DNA from: Ravibacter sp037191015 | Lineage (GTDB): Bacteria; Bacteroidota; Bacteroidia; Cytophagales; Spirosomataceae | Assembly (NCBI GenBank): GCA_037191015.1 | Contig: JBBCKD010000027.1 | Span: 434,001-498,000, forward strand | Reading direction: 5' to 3' | Length of the DNA: 64,000 nt | In this document: piece by piece, positions 57,924 through 64,000 of the stretch | Numbering within the stretch: position 1 is the stretch's first letter | Layout of the letters: every line of letters begins with the position of its first letter | Notes under the pieces: generated by a model | Seen by the model: the letters and a program-made list of their open reading frames with translations, nothing else | Told to the model about the DNA's origin: nothing | Database searches by the model: none | Made by a program: the position numbers and the translations under genes

Positions 57924-60017
57924 CTATGCCCCCGATAACATTCCGGCAAATTCCTCTTCTGAAATGATGGTGACACCCAGCTTCTGCGCCTTTTCGAGCT
58001 TGGAAGGTCCCATATTGTCGCCGGCCAGCAGGTAATTAAGCTTGCCCGAAACACCACTGAGCACTTTTCCTCCGTTCGCTTCTATCTTCAGCTTCAGCTC
58101 ATCGCGATCATAGTTTTGGAACACGCCTGAAATTACGAACGTTTTCCCGGCCAGCACATCGCTTTCTACTTCGACAGGCTTCTCATCGTTTTCAAACTTC
58201 AGCCCCGCGGCTTTCAGCCGGGCAATTTCCAGCTGGTTATGCGTATCTTCAAAATAAGCCTTCAGGCTCAGCGCAATCTTGTCTCCGATCTCGGGCACCG
58301 CAATGAGCTGTTCGTAGGAAGCAGTCTGAAGGGCCTCCATGGTACCGAAGTAGGCGGCCAGCTTTTCAGCGACGGTAGCCCCTACGAAACGGATCCCGAG
58401 CGCAAAGAGCAGGTTCCTGAACGGTACGGTTTTAGATAGCTCTATTCCTTTCAGTATGTTATCGACCGTCTTTTCCCTGAAGCTTATTTTCTTGGATTTC
58501 CCGGTTTCTTCATTCAGGATATTTTTCTCCAGTCCAAGCAGCTGATCATAGGTGAGATCATAAAGATCGGCCGGGCTCCTTACCAGGTCCCTGTCAAAAA
58601 GAAGCTCGATCTTCCCCTCGCCCAGGCTCTCGATATTCATCGCTTTCCGGTGAATAAAGTGCTCTATCCTGCCCTTTATCTGCGGCGGGCACCCCCGCTC
58701 GTCGGGACAATACCAGGCTGCTTCACCCTCGCGGCGTATCAAACCTGCTCCGCATTCAGGACAGGTTGCAGGAAAAGTAACCGGCTCGGTAAGGAAAAAA
58801 TCCCTCTGGGCGACATCCACGCCGGTAACCTTCGGGATAATCTCCCCGCTTTTTTCCACGAACACCACATCGCCTACCCTCAAACCCAGCCTTTCAAGCT
58901 CGTTGGCATTGTGCAGGGTAGCGCGTTTCACCCTGGTTCCGGAAAGGTGCACCCCTTTAACTTTATCGTAAGGCAGATCACGCTCTTCTATCGCGCACAG
59001 ATTGGCTACGGGCGTGACTGCACCGGTACGGCCGACCTGGTAGGAGACTTTCCTTAAAACGGCAGGCTTATTCTCCGCCTGGTACTTGAATGAAATGGCC
59101 CACCTCGGACTTTTGGCCGTCGCGCCAAGCTCCCGCTGCTGGCTGTAGGAATTGACCTTGATGACAATCCCGTCTGTCGCCAGGGGCAGCTCAAAACGCT
59201 TTTCCTGCCATTCCCTGATGTAGAGAATAGCCTCTTCTATATCACTGCATTTCCGCCATCCCGGCGATACGTTGAAGCCCATCCTCTTAAGCCCGGCAAG
59301 ACTGCTCTCATGAGTCTGGAAGAAATCGTCATCGCTTAGAAATGAATAGATATAACAGTCGAGATTCCTCCGTGCCGTTTCCGAGGAATCCTGGAGCTTA
59401 AAAGCCCCCGAAGCAGCGTTCCTCGGGTTGGCATAGGTCTGCTCTCCGAGCTCTTCCAGGTCGGCATTCAGCTTCTGAAAAGACGAAAAAGGCATAAAAC
59501 CTTCTCCTCTCACCTCAAAAACAGGCGGCACATCCGTACCCCTGATACGCAACGGCAGGCTTTTGATGGTTTTGATGTTGTGCGTAATATCATCCCCCCT
59601 CCTGCCGTCTCCCCGTGTGACGCCCCGCTTCAGTACGCCGTTCTCATAGGTAAAGCTCAGCGAAATCCCGTCAAACTTCAGCTCGCACACGTATTCGTAT
59701 GCTTCCCCGGCCAATGCCTTTCTTACCCGCGTATCAAACTGGCGCAGCTCATCCTCGCTATAAGTATTGTCGAGAGACAACATAGGGTAGCGATGGTATA
59801 CCGTCGCGAAGGTTTTACTGATGGTACCGCCTACCCGCTGGGTCGGGGAATCATCCCTTCTGAATTCCGGGTGAGATTTTTCAAGGTCGCCCAGCAGCTT
59901 TAACAGCGCATCGAATTCCTGGTCGGAAATCTCGGAAACACTGTCCTGGTAATAGCGGTCATTATAGTAATTCAGCCTATCGGTAAGCTCGTTTATCTGT
60001 TGCTGTGCGGGCATCAT
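57924..60017 (-). CDS. ligA: NAD-dependent DNA ligase
   Basis: The 697-residue ligase seals nicks in DNA using NAD. It has the Ia domain (YYNDRYYQDSVSEISDQEFD), the adenylation Lys in CELKFDGISLSF, the RGDGRRGDDITHN motif, an OB fold, the zinc finger with four Cys (CPECGAGL ... WYCPDERGCPPQ), helix-hairpin-helix repeats (FALGIRFVGATVAEKLAAYF) and a C-terminal BRCT (LAGKTFVISGVFQNYDRDEL). ATG 60017 or 60014 (MMPAQQQIN) is preferred to 60044. All domains are present and the length is normal. Confidence 0.98.
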   Translation of the reverse strand: MMPAQQQINELTDRLNYYNDRYYQDSVSEISDQEFDALLKLLGDLEKSHPEFRRDDSPTQRVGGTISKTFATVYHRYPMLSLDNTYSEDELRQFDTRVRKALAGEAYEYVCELKFDGISLSFTYENGVLKRGVTRGDGRRGDDITHNIKTIKSLPLRIRGTDVPPVFEVRGEGFMPFSSFQKLNADLEELGEQTYANPRNAASGAFKLQDSSETARRNLDCYIYSFLSDDDFFQTHESSLAGLKRMGFNVSPGWRKCSDIEEAILYIREWQEKRFELPLATDGIVIKVNSYSQQRELGATAKSPRWAISFKYQAENKPAVLRKVSYQVGRTGAVTPVANLCAIEERDLPYDKVKGVHLSGTRVKRATLHNANELERLGLRVGDVVFVEKSGEIIPKVTGVDVAQRDFFLTEPVTFPATCPECGAGLIRREGEAAWYCPDERGCPPQIKGRIEHFIHRKAMNIESLGEGKIELLFDRDLVRSPADLYDLTYDQLLGLEKNILNEETGKSKKISFREKTVDNILKGIELSKTVPFRNLLFALGIRFVGATVAEKLAAYFGTMEALQTASYEQLIAVPEIGDKIALSLKAYFEDTHNQLEIARLKAAGLKFENDEKPVEVESDVLAGKTFVISGVFQNYDRDELKLKIEANGGKVLSGVSGKLNYLLAGDNMGPSKLEKAQKLGVTIISEEEFAGMLSGA

Positions 60018-60185
60018 GGATATCGGTTTTATACTCCTTCGCATATTCGAAAAACAAATATATCTCTTAATTGTAATGAGACAATTAGACGATGAAGTGA
60101 TTGGACATTAGTGAATGTGCGATTCATTATCCGGTTTTGGTTTATCTTTGCCTCAATAATCGCTCTATATTTATTCTATCTATCG

Positions 60186-60842
60186 ATGGCTTTAATTGCA
60201 CCTTCCATACTGTCTGCTGATTTTGCGAATCTACAGCGAGACGTCGAAATGATCAACCGAAGCAATGCCGATCTGATCCATGTCGATGTAATGGACGGCA
60301 GGTTTGTCCCCAATATCTCGTTCGGACTGCCTGTTTGTGAGGCAATTGCCCGGCATGCCGCCAAGCCTCTGGATGTACACCTGATGATCGTGGAGCCGGA
60401 AAAATACCTGGCCCGGTTCCGGCAGGCAGGAGCCGACCGCCTGACCATCCACCTGGAAGCCTGCCCGAACCTGCACCGGTCCATACAAAGTATCAGGGAA
60501 TTGGGAGCCGCTGCCGGTGTGGCCGTGAACCCGCATACCCCGGTGGAGCTGCTGACCGACATATTGCCGGAAGTAGATACGGTATTGCTCATGTCCGTCA
60601 ACCCGGGATTCGGCGGACAGAAGTTCATTGAAAACACGTACTCGAAAATCGCGCGGCTGGATGCTATGAGAAGAGAAGCCGGGCTCGGATTTACAATTGG
60701 TATCGACGGAGGAGTAACCGCAGAAAACGCCATACGGCTCACAGAGGCGGGAGCCGATATACTGATTGCCGGAAGCTTTGTATTCAATGCGAGCGATCCG
60801 TGTGATGTAATCAATCGCCTGAAAAGCATCACAACTTTCTGA
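60186..60842 (+). CDS. rpe: Ribulose-phosphate 3-epimerase
   Basis: The 218-residue TIM barrel interconverts ribulose-5-P and xylulose-5-P in the pentose phosphate pathway. Motifs are IAPSILSADFANL, LIHVDVMDGRFVPNISFG (metal His/Asp), DVHLMIVEPEKYL, MSVNPGFGGQKFIENT and IDGGVTAENA. ATG 60186 gives the conserved N-terminus; the open frame starts at 60111. A TATCTTTG motif (60143-60150) is a possible -7 element. A strong hairpin follows and the RND gene is convergent. Confidence 0.97.
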   Translation: MALIAPSILSADFANLQRDVEMINRSNADLIHVDVMDGRFVPNISFGLPVCEAIARHAAKPLDVHLMIVEPEKYLARFRQAGADRLTIHLEACPNLHRSIQSIRELGAAAGVAVNPHTPVELLTDILPEVDTVLLMSVNPGFGGQKFIENTYSKIARLDAMRREAGLGFTIGIDGGVTAENAIRLTEAGADILIAGSFVFNASDPCDVINRLKSITTF

Positions 60843-60861
60843 TTAAAATCATCTAAAAAAA

Positions 60862-60890
60862 GCCGGCGACCGCATGTGCGGGTCGCCGGC
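60862..60890. terminator. Bidirectional terminator between rpe and the RND gene
   Basis: GCCGGCGACC-GC and GC-GGGTCGCCGGC form a ~12-bp GC-rich stem with an ATGT loop and one bulged base. AAAAAA directly before it acts as a T-tract for the minus-strand RND message. It lies 20 bases after the rpe stop. Confidence 0.8.
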
Positions 60891-60912
60891 TCTGACTATA
60901 TATACACCACAA

Positions 60913-63900
60913 TTAATACTCCGTCACTTCGACGTGCTCGTATTCCTCGACCAGCAGCGCATCGATCGGCATAGGCTCTTTATTCAGGCCCAGGCGGTTC
61001 AGCAGGCTGTCGAAGATCTGGTAAACTACAGGCACTACGATCAGCGTCAGGAACAGCGAGCTGACCAGCCCCCCTATGATTACCCAGGCGAGGCCATTTT
61101 TCCAGTCGGCTCCCGCTCCCGAGGCCAGCGCGATCGGGAGCATCCCGAACACCATAGCCAGTGTGGTCATCAGGATAGGTCGCAAACGGGCGTGGTTGGC
61201 CAGGATCAGCGATTCGCGAGTGGATTTACCTTCCGCTTTCAGCTGGTTGGTGAAATCAACCAGGATAATGGCATTTTTGGCCACCAGACCGATCAGCATG
61301 ATCAACCCCAGAATAGTAAAGATATTGAGCGTATTATTGGTAAGCGCCAGCGCCAGCAGGGCTCCGATTACCGACAGCGGAATGGAGAAAAGCACTACGA
61401 AAGGATGGACGAAGCTGTCATACAGCGCCACCATGATGAAATACACCAATAGTACCGACATAATAAGCGCGATACCGAGCGTACCAAATCCCTCGCTCTG
61501 GCTTTCCATATCTCCGCCCCATATATAGCTCACTCCCACCGGGATCTCCACTTCTTTCAGACTGGCTTCCAGATCCTGGATGATGGCCGAAGACGGCCGC
61601 CCGAGTGCCTGTGACCTCACTTTTACAGCTGTGCTCTTATCGCGGCGCTCCAATTGGCTGGGCCCGGAGCTTTCCTTTATCTGTGCAAATTGTGATAACG
61701 CAACCAGCTCCCCCTTGTCGTTGGTAAACCTGATGTCGGACACGTCCGCTACGTTCTTCCGATTGTAATTATCAAACCTGATATTGATATCGTATTCATA
61801 CTCCCCCTGACGGAATTTCCCGTTGGTATTACCGTTAAAAGCGGTCTGCATGGTGGCTCCTACGGTCTGAAGATTCAGTCCCAGGGCAGCCATTTTATCC
61901 CTGTCGACCTCCACGGCAATCTCGGGATTCCCGCTTTCCACCGATAATCTTACCTCGGAAGCGCCCGGTACCTTCTTCAGTGTTTCCATTACGGTGTTGG
62001 CGTAGACATTGATGCTGTCGAGGTCCGATCCGGTAATCACCATTTCTATAGGCGCATTCGACGCTGTTCCCGTAATACTGATCGGAACCGTTTTGAACTT
62101 GCTTCCGACAATTTCACTTTCAAGCTCTTTCTTAAGCTTCGCAGCATAGACGTCTGAGCGGTCGGCTCTCAGCTTCGCGTCGACCAGCTTAACCGTAATC
62201 TCCGATTTGTATGCGGTTGAAAGGCTCGCGCCCATCCCCTCGCTCGACTGACCCACAGTAGCGATAGTAGATACTACTTCAGGCTTGCCGGCCAGGTATT
62301 CTTCTACCCGGCGTGTTACATGGTTGGTCTGCTCGATACTCACGTCACGTGGTAATTCGATCTGCACCAGGAACTCGCCCCTGTCTCCCTGGGCAATGAA
62401 TTCCGCCCCGATAAACTTCCCGGTGATCAGGCCGAAAGACCCGAAGAAAAGCGCCGCTACAATGATAATCGTTACGGCCTTATGGTCCAGGCTCCACTCC
62501 AGCAAACCGGATATCCAGTTGGTGAACTTCTTCAGCATCCCTTCAAACCAAAGGATAAACCGCCCCATCACGTTGTCGTTCCGGACGTGCTCCAGCTTAC
62601 CGAACCGGGAGGTCATCAGGGGAACAATGGTGAAAGAGGTCAGCAAGCTGAGCAACACCGCGATCACGACAACCATACAGAATTCCCTGAGTATATCCGC
62701 CACCATCCCGGTGCTCATCGCTATAGGCAGAAACACCACCACGATAACCAGCGTTATGGAAAGAACGGTAAACCCTATCTCCTTTGCCCCGTCGAGCGAA
62801 GCCCGTACTTTGTTTTTCCCCATTTCCATGTGCCGGTAGATATTCTCTATGACCACTATCGCGTCGTCTACCAGGATACCTACCACAAGCGAAAGCCCGA
62901 GAAGAGACATCAGGTTGAGCGAAAACCCGAGCAGCGACATACCGATAAAAGTGGCGATCAGCGACACCGGGATCGCGATCATAACGATCAGGGAATTCCT
63001 CAGGCTGTGCAGGAAGAAAAGCATGATCACCGCCACGAGCACAATTGCGATCACAAGGTCGAAAATCACGGCGTTGGCCGATGCAAGGGTATATTCCGTG
63101 GTATCGTTGGCGATCTTTATTTCCAGGCCTTCGGAGGCGTATTCCTTATGGATTTTTTCCAGAATAGTCTTTGTGGCCTCGCTCACCTCCACCGCGTTGG
63201 CATCCGACTGCTTCAGTATCTGGATGGCAATCGCATTGGTCCGATCAACCCTGGCGATCTTTTCCACGTCTTTCTGGGTATCCACCACTTCGGCTATATC
63301 GCGGAGCCTCACCTGGGCGCCGCCTGCTCCCTGCGCTACGACCAGGTTACCGAGCTCTGCGGCGCTTTTATATTTACCCGCCAGCCTGACCAGGATATCC
63401 TGGTTTTCGGACTTCACGCTACCGGTGGGAAAATCCAGGTTGGATCCCAGTATCTGCTGCTGTACCTGCAGGATAGAAAGATTGTAGGCCTCCAGCTTGT
63501 CGGCATTCAGGTTGACCTGGATCTCCCTTTCTTCTCCGCCTATCAGGTTTACCTGCGCCACTCCGCTTACCCGCGAGAGCATCGGCTGTATCCTTTTATC
63601 CATCAGGTCAAAAAACTCCGCGTCGCCCAGCTTTGAAGTGGCCGAGAGCGTCATGATAGGCAGGTCGTCGAGTGAGAATTTGCTAAGCGACGGCGTCTTC
63701 GCATCTTCGGGCAGATCCGATAAGATAGCGTTGATCTTCCGCTGGGCATCATTGACCGACAGGTCGACGTCTGCGTCAGACGTGAGCGTAATGATGATGA
63801 CCGACAAGCTTTCATAGGAAGTCGCATCAATCTTTTTGATGTTCTCCATGGAAGCCACCGCATCCTCTATCTTTTTAGTAACCGTATTCTCTACTTCGCC

Positions 63901-64000
63901 GGGAGATGCTCCCGGGTAAACCGTACTCACCGAAACCACCGCCGGCGAGAACTTGGGCAGCAGCTCGTAGTTAAGCGAAAGGTAGCTGATGATCCCGAAC
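60913..64000 (-). CDS. RND efflux pump inner-membrane protein (HAE1/AcrB-type), 5' end missing
   Basis: The frame is open to the window edge; about 1028 residues are visible and the true start is outside (the window begins ...YELLPKFSPAVVSVSTVYPG). It has two sets of membrane helices and large periplasmic loops, and the proton-relay DD in LVVGILVDDAIVVIEN of helix 4. ANNGQS-type trimer and docking parts are as in HAE1 pumps (TVYPGASPGEVENTVTKKIE, ATSYESLSVIIITL). It would expel hydrophobic compounds with an adaptor and TolC, not visible here. A terminator follows. Confidence 0.93.
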   Translation of the reverse strand, partial: FGIISYLSLNYELLPKFSPAVVSVSTVYPGASPGEVENTVTKKIEDAVASMENIKKIDATSYESLSVIIITLTSDADVDLSVNDAQRKINAILSDLPEDAKTPSLSKFSLDDLPIMTLSATSKLGDAEFFDLMDKRIQPMLSRVSGVAQVNLIGGEEREIQVNLNADKLEAYNLSILQVQQQILGSNLDFPTGSVKSENQDILVRLAGKYKSAAELGNLVVAQGAGGAQVRLRDIAEVVDTQKDVEKIARVDRTNAIAIQILKQSDANAVEVSEATKTILEKIHKEYASEGLEIKIANDTTEYTLASANAVIFDLVIAIVLVAVIMLFFLHSLRNSLIVMIAIPVSLIATFIGMSLLGFSLNLMSLLGLSLVVGILVDDAIVVIENIYRHMEMGKNKVRASLDGAKEIGFTVLSITLVIVVVFLPIAMSTGMVADILREFCMVVVIAVLLSLLTSFTIVPLMTSRFGKLEHVRNDNVMGRFILWFEGMLKKFTNWISGLLEWSLDHKAVTIIIVAALFFGSFGLITGKFIGAEFIAQGDRGEFLVQIELPRDVSIEQTNHVTRRVEEYLAGKPEVVSTIATVGQSSEGMGASLSTAYKSEITVKLVDAKLRADRSDVYAAKLKKELESEIVGSKFKTVPISITGTASNAPIEMVITGSDLDSINVYANTVMETLKKVPGASEVRLSVESGNPEIAVEVDRDKMAALGLNLQTVGATMQTAFNGNTNGKFRQGEYEYDINIRFDNYNRKNVADVSDIRFTNDKGELVALSQFAQIKESSGPSQLERRDKSTAVKVRSQALGRPSSAIIQDLEASLKEVEIPVGVSYIWGGDMESQSEGFGTLGIALIMSVLLVYFIMVALYDSFVHPFVVLFSIPLSVIGALLALALTNNTLNIFTILGLIMLIGLVAKNAIILVDFTNQLKAEGKSTRESLILANHARLRPILMTTLAMVFGMLPIALASGAGADWKNGLAWVIIGGLVSSLFLTLIVVPVVYQIFDSLLNRLGLNKEPMPIDALLVEEYEHVEVTEY

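Noticed and set aside
62482..63636. 384-codon open frame opposite the RND gene
   Set aside because: Antisense shadow; rich in His and Gln as expected from the reverse of membrane-helix codons.

Overview
The window looks like chromosomal DNA from a free-living, aerobic member of the Bacteroidota, most likely the Cytophagales. The evidence is the gene set: bshB1 (bacillithiol pathway), a calcineurin-type LpxH, LpxK, a DUF349 coiled-coil protein, a viroplasmin-type RNase H, an OmpA/PD40 protein and short cysteine-free Crp/Fnr regulators. Several intergenic regions also carry TAnnTTTG motifs, the -7 element typical of this phylum. Base composition is close to balanced and fairly even. I saw no tRNA, rRNA, CRISPR array, phage block or intact insertion sequence. 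The genus cannot be fixed from the sequence alone.

Layout. 1-5.3 kb: a cut-off aldo/keto reductase, then a Crp/Fnr regulator and an efflux operon (TolC, HlyD, ABC-2 permease) with a perfect FNR-type box in front. It is followed by the decayed remains of an ABC ATPase and an M1 aminopeptidase. 5.3-18.4 kb: a REPIN-like intergenic element, leuS, hemF, menC/lpxK (divergent), a PH-domain protein, a VOC protein, a small glycan-type operon (beta-propeller, GT2, ABC exporter), bdhA and a receiver-degenerate LuxR regulator. 18.9-26.5 kb: two tandem Crp/Fnr regulators, a papain-family lipoprotein paired with a pentapeptide-repeat protein, cysS, a DUF192 protein and an M28 peptidase. 26.7-31.8 kb: a four-gene amino-sugar operon (Tat-exported oxidoreductase, sugar MFS transporter, NagA, NagB-like) and a 59-residue lysine-rich protein. 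31.8-46.7 kb: mostly housekeeping genes: frr, pyrH, dusB, a CPBP protease, cdsA, lpxH, the DUF349 protein, pdxH, bshB1, a LysM/M23 hydrolase, trxB, an OmpA protein and queE. 47-64 kb: a HAD phosphatase, a site-2 protease, an MTHFR-like protein, a three-gene metal-chelate importer, RNase H, a BNR/sialidase-fold protein divergent from gntP, dapA, ligA, rpe and the 3' part of an RND pump.

How the genes fit together. lpxK, lpxH and cdsA serve the outer envelope. trxB and bshB1 serve thiol redox balance. The nag operon looks like uptake and breakdown of N-acetylhexosamine phosphate. The btuF/fecCD/fecE-like trio imports a chelated metal or corrinoid across the inner membrane.

No clearly new defence or mobile system is visible. 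The most promising undescribed items are the peptidase/pentapeptide pair, the orphan efflux operon with a matched operator, the lysine-rich small protein with phased upstream repeats, and several families of palindromic repeats at gene ends.
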